Positions 42,101-52,639 of a DNA stretch of 64,000 bases are shown piece by piece. The stretch is from Warburgia ugandensis (Eukaryota; Streptophyta; Magnoliopsida; Canellales; Canellaceae). The number at the start of each line of letters is the position of its first letter. Within the stretch, counting starts at the first letter, position 1. Position numbers and translations under genes: made by a program. The stretch lies in contig CP141127.1 of the NCBI GenBank assembly GCA_035236585.1, positions 64,399,495 to 64,463,494 of the forward strand. The letters are read 5' to 3'. The notes beneath the pieces were generated by a model, which was given only the letters and a program-made list of their open reading frames with translations, was not told the DNA's origin and ran no database searches.

Positions 42101-44694
42101 AATATTACTTTAGTATTTTTCTCATTATTGGCACCTTCAGATTGGTGATTTAGGCTTATCAAAGGTGAAGCAACAAACGTTAGTGTCTGGAGGGGTTCGT
42201 GGAACTTTACCATGGATGGCACCTGAACTGCTTAGTGGTAAAAGTAACATGGTAACAGAAAAAGTAAGACTATTTTGCTGATCCATGATGTTTCTAGTTT
42301 ATTTTCTGTAACGTTCTTGTTGTAATCTCTTGTTATACATGCTTACCATATTGGCATACTTGTTTCCTTTAATTGGTGCAGATTGATGTTTATTCATTTG
42401 GGATAGTCATGTGGGAACTGCTAACCGGAGAGGAGCCTTATGCTGATATGCATTGTGCCTCTATAATTGGTGAGCACTTTATTTTCTATAAAAAGGGCAG
42501 CCCGGTGCACGAAGCTCCTGCATATGGAGGTCTACTTCTTTTTTACATGAATGGTGAAAGATTTTACTAATAAAGGAAAGAAAACGTACGATTGAACCAT
42601 GAGTCCTGGTCGGAGTCCGCGCTTATAAGCATGGATGAGTTGACACTACCTTATAGCCCTTTTGTTTGGAAGATCTAAACCATTCATCGTGTTTGGAATA
42701 CAAATATTAGGTAACATGCTACAAATCAATGAATTTGGATGATCCTAGCCTCTTGTTTTATTGGTTTGATTTTTTTTTTTTAAATTCATGGTCATAATTT
42801 TTAACTCAAAGAAACATAGGCTAAAGACACCTAATGGAGATGAAATCTCATATTTAGTCTATCTAAGCCATTTTGAGCATGGTGAATGCTTAGAGCTAAA
42901 AAAGCATGGATTTTTTCCATGCTTTTGAGCGTTGTCTCCTTGCGTGACTCATTGAACAATTCTGTTCATCGGAAAAAACAGAAAAAACATTTCCCTTACA
43001 AATTTTCTACTGTTGCATAAGACGTTACTGATTTATAATGATATACATTTTTATCTTTCCTTTCATCTATCGTCTCTATCTAGTGTTTGTCTTATTTCAT
43101 ACGAAGAAATTGTGGTAGCATCAACTCTTTAGGGCTTACAACTGGCTTATTTTCTACTTTCAAGAGATTATGGAACTCAATAAAAGTGGTCTACCCAGAC
43201 ATTGCCAAGATTCTTCATCAGTCTACATTGTATGTGAAATTTGTCCTGTAAATACCAAGGAGCTGATATTGTAGCTTTTTCAATGTAAAACCAGGGAGTT
43301 AGATGTTGGTATTGAACTTTCTGTGGAAGTAAGTGTTCATGTTTATCTTCTGTAACCTTCTGAGGGAGACGAATTCGATTTTTGTTGAGAAAGATGAACC
43401 TGAGAGAATCGTGAGTTATGTCGTACAATGTGGTTATGTGGATGCTATGGTGGAGAATCTAGTTCCAAGATTAGAAGAGTCTAATGTGCATCTGAATTTG
43501 GTGCACTAGGGAGCTAAACAGCAAAGATCTTCCTTCCCCCCCAGCCCCGGACAGACATAATGACACATACAACCAGAAGCACAAAATAGTGGCCCTAACA
43601 AAAGATGATTAAAGGAAAGGAAAGAAAATAGTAGAGGAATATGTAATATATCCTAAAGGAAAATATCAATATTTTCATATTTGTACTATTTTATCAGTCC
43701 TGGCAAGAGTACATGCTCAAGAGGAGAGTAGGGAGGACACGGCCCTTTTCCCATGCATGGTAAACTTTCTTATTTTTAGATGTAAGCCATTCATCTTGTT
43801 CAGAATACTAAAAGTAGGCAACCTATGTGAACGATGCATTTGGACTATTCTAACCAATTGTTTAGATCTTTGGAAAAAATAAAAATAAAAGCACTTCTTT
43901 GGCATCATGCTGGAGGAACAGCCTCATTGCTGAAATAATATTTTACCACTTAAAGACAGACTTGTTCAAATTTTTATATTAGTGTTCAGGAAGCTTTTGG
44001 AAGGGGAGCCTTGGTGCAATGGTAAAAGTTGTCGTCATGTGACCTTGAGGTCATGGATTCAAGGCGTGGAATCAGCCTCTTGCAAAAATGCAGGGTAAGG
44101 CTGTCTACTTTAGGCTATTGTAGCCCGCCCCTTCCCCGGACCCCGCATAGACAGGAGCTTTGTGCACTAGGGCTGCCCTTTTTTAGTGTTCAGGAAGCTT
44201 TTGGGGTCTGCAAAATATCGTGAAGTGAGGGTATCGAACAAAGGTGTGCGAGGGCTTCAAGCCACATTGGCAATTAAATGTAAATTTACTACAGTTGGAG
44301 AACATTGCCTGTGATGTGTTGGGTGGGTGGATGTCACGGGGCAGTGGCTGCTTGTTTCTGAAATACTTAATGGATGGCAGTATGATCAAGTTGAAGTGCA
44401 TTTGCAACGAAAAAGCTCAATTACATATTTCAAATGAAGAACCTTTTTTCCATTTATTAATGCTATAATGACTATGAATGAGCGGACATTTTCTAGAGAC
44501 TCTTCTGACTATTAGTTGTTTTTGCAGGGGGGATAGTGAATGATACCTTGCGTCCACAAGTTCCAACATGGTGTGACCCTGAGTGGAAATCCTTGATGGA
44601 AAGTTGTTGGGCTTCTGATCCTAGTGGAAGGCCATCATTCTCAGAAGTATCTCAGAAGCTGAGGAAAATGGCTGCAGCAATAAATGTGAAGTGA
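25901..44694 (+). CDS. PB1-domain Raf-like protein kinase (plant B4 Raf group MAPKKK-like), 8 coding exons
   Basis: Coding exons: 25901-28543, 28666-28770, 28851-29003, 41271-41434, 41606-41753, 42141-42263, 42382-42469, 44528-44694. All junctions are GT-AG and in phase; total 3591 nt, 1196 residues plus stop. The PB1 domain is at about residues 86-187 (VKFLCSFGG.., [12 protein letters not shown], acidic [17 protein letters not shown]). A long, His/Pro/Asn-rich, probably disordered middle follows (about 190-880). The Ser/Thr-Tyr-type kinase domain is at about 925-1190: GSGAYGAV loop from G930, VAIK lysine K950, alpha-C glutamate E974, catalytic HFDLKCEN (D1052, K1054, N1057), DLG in place of DFG (D1074), GTLPWMAPE ending E1100, [15 protein letters not shown] and DLG are normal for this plant Raf group. 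Members phosphorylate SnRK2 kinases in osmotic/ABA signalling and act in the cytosol or condensates (family knowledge). Exon 1 codes for the PB1 domain and the whole linker. The 1196-residue length fits the family (about 1050-1260). Start: no ATG lies upstream in frame; the context is weak and M28 (25982) is the alternative. I cannot assign an orthologue. Confidence 0.93.
29884..31270 (-). mobile_element. RTE-type LINE copy A, 5'-truncated, (TGA)n tail
   Basis: Minus strand. The 3' tail at 29884 reads GGGATAAGGCTTTGATGATAATGATGATGA in reverse complement (ending AAAGCCTTATCCCAATTA on the plus strand). The C-terminal ORF part is recognisable: [35 protein letters not shown] and [13 protein letters not shown] (about 30240-30455), the signature of plant RTE LINEs after the reverse transcriptase. 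The copy reaches right to about 31270, in the early RT (pattern [12 protein letters not shown]), so it is 5'-truncated. It is interrupted by a 66-bp tail fragment on the other strand at 30118-30183. It carries stops and frameshifts. No clear target repeat was found at its ends. Confidence 0.85.
30103..30198 (+). mobile_element. 66-bp RTE tail micro-insertion with 15-bp target repeats
   Basis: ATATGTCTAAACCAT occurs at 30103-30117 and 30184-30198. Between them lies TGGGATAAGGTCTTGATGATG and a run of GAT units. The first 15 or so bases equal the last unique bases of the RTE family (as at 39239-39253), on the plus strand, inside copy A, which is on the minus strand. This is an extreme 5' truncation of an RTE insertion. 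Confidence 0.82.
31271..34380 (+). other. Intron interior without recognised features
   Basis: AT-rich DNA with a poly-A run (31726-31742) and short, scattered 'CCGGTA/TACCGG' phrases near 31380-31500 and 31960-32030 that hint at an old repeat. A TTAATTAA-type short repeat lies at 34238-34258. No ORF with a recognisable domain was seen. Confidence 0.5.
36349..36957 (-). mobile_element. Ty1/copia fragment: 3' LTR and end of RNase H
   Basis: Minus strand. RNase H end at about 36630-36957 ([60 protein letters not shown]). A purine tract follows (CAGCTTGAGGGGGAG, minus), then an LTR at 36355-36623 (TGTTGAAT...CCTCA on the minus strand). The left end is within about six bases of the LTR terminus; the right end stops abruptly at the junction with RTE copy C. 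It is a fossil fragment lying inside the same pair of target repeats as copy C. It differs from the copia element at 11277-19255. Confidence 0.87.
36958..39265 (+). mobile_element. RTE-type LINE copy C, nested in copy B
   Basis: Starts in the endonuclease with [20 protein letters not shown] (36958 on) and [20 protein letters not shown]. Linker and RT follow (from about 37790 [17 protein letters not shown]). An open stretch of 281 codons at 38190-39035 carries [25 protein letters not shown], the catalytic FADD (about 38470) and the C-terminal [14 protein letters not shown] and [18 protein letters not shown]. The 3' end is CATGTGGCCGACCCCTAATT, GGGATAAGGTCTTGATGATG. The whole insert 36349-39265 is flanked by 16-bp repeats CCAATAGGTAATAAAA (36333-36348 and 39266-39281). 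Several stops remain upstream, so it is inactive. Confidence 0.9.
39650..39867. mobile_element. Two Au SINE 3' halves, head to head (palindrome core)
   Basis: Left (minus): AAAAGGGGCAG..GTGCACGAAGCTCCCGC..TCCGGGGAAGGGGCGG..GCAGCCTTACC, to 39750. Right (plus): AAATGCAAGGTAAGGCTGCC..CCGCCCCTTCCCTGGACCCC..GGGAGCTCC..CTGCCCTTTT, from 39768. Both keep only the 3' half, so they are one SINE fragment duplicated in inverted form rather than two independent insertions. Confidence 0.82.
39990..40545. repeat. Degenerate minisatellite, 4-5 units of about 110-140 bp
   Basis: A unit with GT(G/C)TATTT(C/T)AC-TTTTTAGTAGAAA, ACATGAAAGATATTAAAAGA, ATGAAATGGAGTTGTC and TTTTTAGCATTAGAATGGA recurs from about 40025, 40124, 40270 and 40413. 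The TTAGCATTAGAATGGAAACC phrase is also in both palindrome arms (39610 and 39880), so the palindrome arose from a unit of this array that had taken up a SINE. Confidence 0.72.
40847..41226. mobile_element. Candidate non-autonomous DNA transposon (hAT-like MITE)
   Basis: The left end AGGTGCTGTTTGAATGGGCC and the right end, inverted, GGGTCCGTTTGGGTGTTAAA resemble each other and the GGTCCGTTTGG ends of plant hAT MITEs. Inside, the motif AAATC/TGCAATTTTGTAA recurs (near 40990, 41040) with its inverse (near 40900), as in hAT subterminal repeats. I could not find a convincing 8-bp target repeat. It ends about 45 bp before the acceptor of the exon at 41271. Confidence 0.42.
42487..42526 (-). mobile_element. 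Au SINE 3' end fragment next to a splice donor
   Basis: AAAAGGGCAGCCCGGTGCAC and GAAGCTCCTGCATATGGAGG are the reverse complement of the last 40 bases of the Au SINE. It begins about 17 bp downstream of the donor at 42470 in intron 7. The rest of the SINE is missing. Confidence 0.75.
43981..44204 (+). mobile_element. Complete Au-type SINE with 20-bp target repeats in intron 7
   Basis: The SINE body is 44001-44184. It starts AAGGGGAGCCTTGGTGCAAT (box A-like), has the box B-like GGATTCAAGGC near 44055, then CCTCTTGCAAAAATGCAGGG, TAAGGCTG, CCGCCCCTTCCCCGGACCCC and CTGCCC with a T-rich end. The perfect 20-bp direct repeats are at 43981-44000 and 44185-44204 (AGTGTTCAGGAAGC...). The element is tRNA-derived and mobilised by LINE machinery. 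It lies in sense with the gene, about 320 bp before the last exon, and is the best-preserved SINE in the window. Confidence 0.93.
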
Positions 44695-44968
44695 TCGGTT
44701 GAACTTGCATATAATGTCTATCCAGAAACATTTACTTTCTTTTGTCTTACTATGTATATGTTCTTGATTGTTGAGGGGGGAAAAAAACATAGAACTTGAG
44801 AAAATATACAGCCCAATGCAGGCATATCTCGTTGTTAAGGCATCTTTGAACCTCTATAGCGGTTCTATATGGTATTGTTCTCCATTGAGTGCAAGTATAT
44901 GCACCCAAATTGGGATATATTGCAGAAGACTACAAACAGAACTGGAGATATGAACGACGGATCGAAGT

Positions 44969-45069
44969 GTGAGTCAATTTACTCTTCTGCTTTTTTATTT
45001 TTTTTATTTTTGTTTATATGCTATCTTGCTTTAGTTCTGTATGAAGTATTTTTTACTCTTATTTTGCAG
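44969..45069 (+). other. Possible 3' UTR intron of the kinase gene
   Basis: Donor GAAGT|GTGAGTCA (44969) and acceptor TTATTTTGCAG|GATC (45069), with a very T-rich tract between, 101 bp. It begins about 275 bp after the stop codon. If spliced, the exon junction would lie well beyond the stop, a position that can expose an mRNA to nonsense-mediated decay. The interval is suggestive from sequence alone. No clear AATAAA signal marks the 3' end of the gene. Confidence 0.38.
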
Positions 45070-45536
45070 GATCACATGATTTGGATGTGCATAGAGCATT
45101 TGTATAGATATTTGGCAGTTACTTGAGTCCAGGGTATGATGTGACTTTTTATGTTCCAAGTGGTACTGGTAAGCAGAGATGTAAATAACGTTTGTGGTAT
45201 TACAATGTTCTGCCCCATGGAAACAGATCTGTTACGTTATACTAGACTTTGGATGAAAGCTTGGGGACTGGAAATTTTGTTATGATTTTGCTTCTATTGT
45301 GTAATCCCAGTAACTCATATTCTATATCCTCATCGTTCTCCAGGCAGATGTATAATGTTAGAGAAGAAACAAAAATTTATTGTTTTGTAAGTAAACGCAG
45401 AGTCTTATCTTTGTCGGATGAAGTACTTATGACCATCTCTTTATTCTTTATACTTCATTGTCATATGGGGGCTACTCTTGTAATGATCCAAAACCATCCA
45501 TCTTCTTTTGCTTTGGTTTCTCCATTTTTCCTTCAG

Positions 45537-45727
45537 ATGTTGGAGATGGGTGAAGAGGAGTCTCGGTGCAACAGTACTGTTCTCGCCATGTGATCTAGAG
45601 GTTACGGGTTCAAAGCGTTGAAGCAGCCTCTTGCAAAATGCAAAGCTGTGTATTATAGACTTTTTGGACCTTGAATACTTGGGAGCTTTGGGCACTGTAG
45701 CGTGCCTTTTTTTATGTTGCAGACGGT
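45537..45727 (+). mobile_element. Au-type SINE downstream of the kinase gene
   Basis: The body is about 45551-45713. GGAGTCTCGGTGCAACAGTA (box A-like), GTTACGGGTTCAAAGCG (box B), CCTCTTGCAAAATGCA, GGGAGC and GTGCCTTTTTTT come in Au order, but it is more worn than the intronic copy. Imperfect flanking repeats are ATGTTGGAGATGGG and ATGTTGCAGACGGT (45537-45550, 45714-45727). Confidence 0.8.
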
Positions 45728-48700
45728 TGCTCATGAGCAGCCTCGGATAGAAAAAAATTCAAAACCTCCCCATGTCGCGAGCAACTTGGCTGTGACCTTT
45801 ACTCTGCAAAAGCCTTAGTTAAAAATCATCAAGGAATTATGTTTCTAGATTATTACCTAAAGGTACATGTTGTGCATTGTCGGGATATTTGTGCCGAGTC
45901 CCGTTAAGAGTCGGCCCTTGGGCACGGAAGCTGACGACCGACTATCTCTTGGATGGTGACTTATTTTGAAAGATTGGAGTCGTATAAAGAGACCACGAAG
46001 GCATTTGTAAGTCGCGTCTTAGCTGCACTTAAAATAGATCTATGCACTGGTGTGGATTGGGAAGCATTTGATTTATATCTTCCGGTTATTGAGCTTTGCA
46101 GGCCAAGCATTTTCCAAGGTTGCTGGTTAATTGCAGGATTCTACAGTGGTGATTTCGAATTGTTATCTTTGGAAGGTCGTGAGCATAAAGAACCTACCGA
46201 AGCAAGCAAGCCGAGACGACCGCGATATATATGTTCTCAAGTTCACTGAGCACTTAACTAATGACTCGCCTCTAGGACTCCTTAGTCGTGACCTGTGCGG
46301 CATAAGAGGGGTTTGCTATGCACTTGCAAAGGGACATGTCGGATATGGTGGGGTTACACAAGTGCCACAACCCTTGTGTGTGCGTGTAGAGACGTCAACT
46401 GTGCACAAACCTAATATGTGTTCATCATATGTTCGGTATTTACTTAAGAGTAGGTTTCAGTATGTGATTTCCAATTGTTTGTTGCAGAGTTGTTTGCTAT
46501 GAGGTAACAAAGTTCTACACCATTGGTTACTTTAGGAACCTTAGCACCGTACAGAATGGATACACATGCAGTATACTAGTAACGCAATATTTGGCAATCA
46601 ATACCATAGTTCATTGCAGCTGTAAAAATTTTTATTAGGTGAACACAATTGCCTGAACTTACTGTTAAGGTTCAGATGCCGATATTTGGACAGGAGCAGC
46701 CCGTTATGTGTATGTCCACGCATCTTTATAACTGAACATAGCACGTGAATGGTGTATATAATGTAATTCGTTCCTTTTATCTTTCTCAACTTACCTTTAG
46801 ATTATCTTTGCTTCCATCTGGTTGTGAATTGAAATATTCATCTGCTTCTTGTCGTGATAGTCCAGTTGACAAAAAGATTAGATACGCATATAAGGAGATA
46901 TTATAAACGGAAAGCATGCCCGAAAGTGTAAGCAGGCTCTGTCTCAATTGACTAGAACCGATCATGTTGTTGGCCTCATGATTTATAAACTATGCACCAT
47001 AAAACACCTGTTACGTCATACGCAAAAATAGCTAGTGTAAGACAACAAAACTTAAACACAGTAACCAAACTTATATGCAACTGCACGAGGACTTTCCCAT
47101 GGAAGTTATGTGCAATACATGAATACCTTTACGAAGAGAAGTCAGTAACTTATGAGAATTCAAGTTTGGATGATAAGGTGATAGTTTTCTAATTTATAGA
47201 AATTTAAAATGGACTACAATTGATAAGAATTCTATGTTTGCATGGGTGAATGTTTCTGGAATTGAAGACCACATATGGTTGGAATCAAGCTTTGGGATCC
47301 TAAAGAACCAATACCAACCTATTGGATAAACGAAGAAGAAATAAAATGTAAATTGTGAATGATCACAAGATTACTTCTTTGATACAAACAAAAGCTTTAG
47401 TCACTTAAAGATCCTTGAAATTTATAAACAATTTTGTCAATAAACCTGCATCGTGTTGCACAAAGACACAAGATTTGACTGAATTATTGGATTGAAGAAA
47501 ACAAAGATACCAGAGAAATAGACTACTTACAACGATTGAAAATGCAATACAACAATGAGTACACAAGGCATTTAAAGAGATTCTCGTATTGAGAGAGTTC
47601 TTAGTTTTCAAATGAAAGACTAAATTGCACAACTTCTACCATGAAAGAATAAACATCAAAAGTTAAAAAGAATCATGAATCAAAGGAGCAATACTTTTTA
47701 ACTTGAATAGTAAGAAGGTTATTTATTTTTATGTGATTGTAAAAAAATTTAGTGGTGTACTAAGGAATGGCTTGCATTTTTTTGGTTATCATCTAACTTA
47801 CAGGTATTCAAATTTGGAAATTTTGTGGAAAAGGATAATGCTAGGTTTTTGGTATTTTATTTGCTTCCAAAAGTGGTCAAAATGAAGCAAAAGCAATTTG
47901 TTCAGCTAGTACATAGATCTTTCAACCACTATGGACTCTTCACACTGATAATAATGTATTGTGATAAAAAGATGATCCTACCACATTTACAACTGTACTA
48001 CATTTGCAAAAACAATGACCAGAGACAGATGATGAATAACATGACAAATTTTTTTAAGTCAAGAATGACTATGAATATAGATTAGGAGATTCTCATAGCA
48101 AATGTGTGAAATCTACAATGTTAATAGGAAAGTTCACTTTCAATCATTAAATCTTAAGTCTATTGAGTAGAAAGACACATCAACTTGATATGTCAATCTC
48201 TATCAGTTCGATTGCCTTTATTTATATGAAGAAAAATATAAAATTGGTAGAGAATTATGGATTGCAACATGCATCAAATTACAATTGAACACTAAAATGG
48301 TTTCATCAATTACACTTATACAAACTATGTTTTCATGAATTCAAATAGGGAGTTCTAGTAAAGACATATAAAGTATGAATTATTTCCAAATACTTGACGT
48401 TGGATCAAGATATTAAGATCTAATCAAGAACTAGTTAGTACGTTGGTACCTTACAAATGCATGATCAAGACGTATGCTTCATTTAAGATACATTTGAAAT
48501 ACTTTACAAATGTACTGTGTCATTAATTTTGTAAGTGTATGGGTACCTTGCAATTGTAGCATTGAAGGTAAAAGAGTCAACTACGGGATGTCAGATAACT
48601 AATTATGCTTTTATTGATTATGATTGCAAATCTCACTAATCTCAATTTGATAGTTTCGCATCCAACTAAAGTTGTGACAGATTAAAGATTACATACAAAT

Positions 48701-49164
48701 AAAGTAATATTTGAATAGATTGTTGAGCCATGGATGCTTGTAAGCAAAGAGACTTATCTTAAATACTATGTTAAGATGTTTTTATCTTTTCGGTATAATT
48801 GTTAGTTGCAAGCGACAACTACTGTGGTACTACTGTTGAGTATATTTGTTGCTTGATATCGGAATTCAACCAAACAACTATTTATTATTTGTTCAACCTT
48901 AGAGATTTGTGGTAATTCAGATGGCATCTGTGGACAAAGTTTGTGAATGCATCCATGACACAAGAATATTTCCAGTTGGTAAATTATTTCAATGTGAGAA
49001 TTGAATACACTTTAAGGTAAAAAGCTCAAAAAGTTAGGAGAGGTGATGTATCTAATACAATAAACCAAATGGTGTAAATACTTAAGTGTATAGCAAGCAT
49101 GATGGGTTGTGACCCTATAGAACTGATCTTTATCCTTCGAAAGTATTTGATATATAATAGTTTA
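45728..49164. other. Unassigned intergenic DNA
   Basis: 45880-46505 has a higher GC content than its surroundings and short open frames on the plus strand (for example 45953-46249) without a recognisable domain; it may be a degraded transposon. From 46510 to 49160 the DNA is AT-rich with many stops on both strands. I see no gene, RNA or defined repeat in it. Confidence 0.5.
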
Positions 49165-51250
49165 TGTTATTTTACCATAAGTGCACGGGCTATTGTAGTG
49201 TAGCATATGCAAATACAGGTCGATTCAATGGGGACTTGCTTTAATAATTTGGAGTTTAAATAAAAATTTTGTTTAAAATTAAAAATAAATTGCTGAAAAT
49301 AGAATCAAAGTTTAGATCTATTCAACTGCTAAAAATTACAAAATTTTCAGTTCAAGAAGACAAAAAATTAAACTAAATAGCAAGAAAAATCTACTTTCCT
49401 AGCCTAATCACTGTCAATTTCTTCAAATTTGTTTATCTTGGAGTTGATCACCCTTCATCAATGTTATGTCCTTAATTAAAGATCCAATGGCTTGATTAGG
49501 CATATTCTCAAAAATCTTACAGATCTGGAGTAAATAAGGATTTTGGGATTTGGATGATTTAGATTTATTTATGGAGCTTAGATTAAAGATCAGAGACGTT
49601 CATTAATCTAAGGGATGGCATAAGAAAGAAATTTGAAAATTAATTGAAAATCTGATCTAAAATAGAGGAGAAATAGAGGAATCTTTTTGGTTAAGGCTAA
49701 CCTATTGATTAAGTTAAGCCTTAATTGATCTGGCTCCGATTGTGCCATTTCTGGATAAGTAGAATGTAGATAAAACAAAACTGGAATGCAAACAGGGACA
49801 CAGATGGCATTAAATCAAAACTGCAGAGGGCAAAAATGAAATTTCTATAAAAAAATCAGAATTAAACGAAAAATAGAAAACTCGACAGATGCAGAGGAAA
49901 CTGATGATGAAGGGGGAGAAGGAAAGAGGAGGAGGAGAAGAGAGGGGGAGAAAGAGGAAACAGAGGAAATTCTCCTTAGAGCCGGCTGATGACGGAGAAG
50001 AGGAGACGACATCGGTGGAAAGAGAGGAGATGCTAGAGGCTGGGTGATAGTGTGGATAGAGGATACTAGTAGGTATTGCTGATGACGGAGATATGAGGGG
50101 AGTTTGGGCCAGTGCAATAAAGAGTAGTCGGGCAGAGGAGAGGAGAGGAGAGGTGAGACAAAGAGCAAGGAGATCAAAGAGGAGTCGAGCTGGAGAATAG
50201 GAGAAGAGGGAAGGTGAGGCAGAGGAGTAGGCTGGGGCAGATGACGATGGAGAACAAGAAGGTGAAGGGAGATGGAGAGAGGGTAGTGGACAGTGAGGGA
50301 GATGAGAAGGGTGCAACGGAGCAGGGAGAGGGGGCAGTGGGTTTGCTGGTGATTGGTGCTATGAGGCATGTGAACAAGAGGGAAACTGGAACTAGGTTTC
50401 CTGTTGGAAACCGAGAAAGGGAAAAAGAGGGGCTGGGTAGATGACGATGGAGAGAAGCAGGGAAGATTGTGCAAAACACTAGACAGGGCAGGGAACAAGG
50501 TCAATCTAGGTAAAGAGATGAGGAAAGGTGAAGCAGAGGGTGAAGAAGAGAGAAGTGGAAGACGGTAAAAGATAGGAAGCAAAAGAAATGAGGAAAACAA
50601 ACTGATTGGAAAGAACAGAAAACGATGAAGAGAGAGAAAGAGAGGCAAGCAAAGGAAAAACAAATGAAAAAATAGTCCTCCTAGGCTCCCACGAGGTCCC
50701 TCCTGTATATCTTTTCCCTGTTTCTAATTGTATTCTCCCCCACTTTTCTTATGCTTTCCTTATGGTGAGGAATTAGTTTCCTACTATGAAACTTCTATCC
50801 CTTTGAATTATGCCTCTTTATTCCAAATTTGATCTCTTATTTAGGCAATCTTATCCATGATTTCATTTCCCCTTATTTGAACTCTTTTGCATTTAGGAAA
50901 CCATCTTACTTTACGAGTGATCTGGTTTATTCAATGCCCTCTTAGATAATCTGCACCACTGATTTTTTGATTTGATACTAATCAGCACAAGTCGAGCCAT
51001 CTAATATCCAATCGAATTGATCTGCACCATAGAATTGGTCGTTCAATCCACGATCTATTTGATTTGCAAAATATAAGACTAGATTAGAGTCATCTAACCA
51101 TACATTAAGCATCTGCTTAGCTCGGATGATCATCTAACTGCTAAATTTGACAATTTATAGTTGGATGGTCAATTTGAGATAAAATTCATATTTTCTTCCA
51201 AAAATTACTAAATTAATTAGTTAGATGATCTAATTAAATGCTAAACTAGT
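49165..51250 (-). repeat. Left LTR of the non-coding LTR element
   Basis: Starts TGTTATTTTACCATAAGTGC at the left and ends ..CTAATTAAATGCTAAACTA. 50090-51245 matches 53640-54772 directly. 49175-50090 matches 52640-53610 in reverse complement. Confidence 0.75.
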
Positions 51251-52639
51251 GAGGGTATGCAGTGAATATATCCACAAAATTCAATAATGTTGAGTCCCCT
51301 ATTTTATCTCAGAGAATCGTCATTCATTAGCATGCTATTGGTTTTCAAAACTTAATAGAGAGGATTGACACTTTTACACATCATACACATATTAGAGACA
51401 TTTTATTTGAGTTATTTCTCGGAGTGCATGTGTGTGTGTATAGCCACATAAATCTTGACTTCTAATTGGATATGCTTAAATTCCATTGGAAATATGTCTT
51501 TACCTCAAATCTTCCCATGTATACTCTCAGAACCGAAACTCTCATATAAGGGTTTAAACATATTTATCTCATTATGTGACCAAATCTAACAAGCTAATGG
51601 TTCACATAAATCTTTTAAATTCTCATGAGACAAAGGAAAGTGATCCCTAAGAGTAGATGTTATCACCAAGAATATTAGGGGTCTTTTACCTTAATTTTTT
51701 TCTTTTTATCTCCTCTTTAAGGCTATGTTCCACCTAAGATCAATAGGTCTTTAATTAAGATAAAACGTAAGCTTATGACAGGTTCAGAAAAGAAGGGTAT
51801 AAGAACTTCAAAAGTTCAAAATTGAGTACATGTCTTTAATGAATTATCTGTTATGACAACTTTTCTTTTGAGTTGTACTTGAAGTGAATATCTCTTTCAT
51901 ATTTTTTTCTTTCTCTTTCTTTTCTTTCTTTTTTTGTGAAAGTTCTTTCTTTTCACTTTTCTTTTTCTTTGGCTTCTTTGGAAGAAAGATGGCGAATTTT
52001 CACACTTCTTTGACTTTGTGTCCTCTTTTTGAACTTTTTCTACTAACTCTACTCATTTTGACAATGGATAATGGATATTTATTTTATTGGCTTGTTTTGG
52101 ATTAAGGTAAATGGGGTTAAGAAAGAACATGCTTAATAATAGGCTCAAAGGGGTTAAGTAGTGGTATGATATACTGTGTAGGCTTTATATCTCTAGGCTG
52201 AGCAAGGATGGTTCATATCATTTCCTAGGTTTCCTAAAGCCTATCATATTTAATAAATTTTCTGTAAATAAAGCTATTACTTCTATTTATTCTTGATGTT
52301 TAATCAAAACAAGGATAACATGATCTCACTAATTTATATACACTAAAGAAATTGTGGAATTACTTATAACTCTCTGAAAGAAGATAGTCCCTATACTCAC
52401 TAAGTTATAGGTCTCCACTGATTTTTCTCTAGGTCTCTAAGTCATACCTCTCTATTAGTCTTGACTATCTGCTATGTGTAAATGGTTCTCAAGAATTAAC
52501 TTTCATAAAATGCTTCAACATATGGATAATATGCAAAACTAATCATATGCATTCTCATTAAGAGATGAAAACATTAAAATTACTAAATTTTGAACATCCA
52601 GTTCTCATCATAGTTTGCTCTCTGTCACACTAGCCTGAA

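Noticed and set aside
45953-46502. Possible small gene downstream of the kinase
   Set aside because: No recognisable domain, no clear exon structure or promoter; kept only as an unassigned island.
46510-49160. Several 60-90-codon open frames
   Set aside because: Random AT-rich frames without motifs; no codon bias or splice support.
49810-50663. 272-codon Ser/Pro/Leu-rich minus-strand open frame and its partner at 53534-54199
   Set aside because: Both are in the purine-rich part of the same LTR; the reading frames differ between the copies and the composition is low-complexity.
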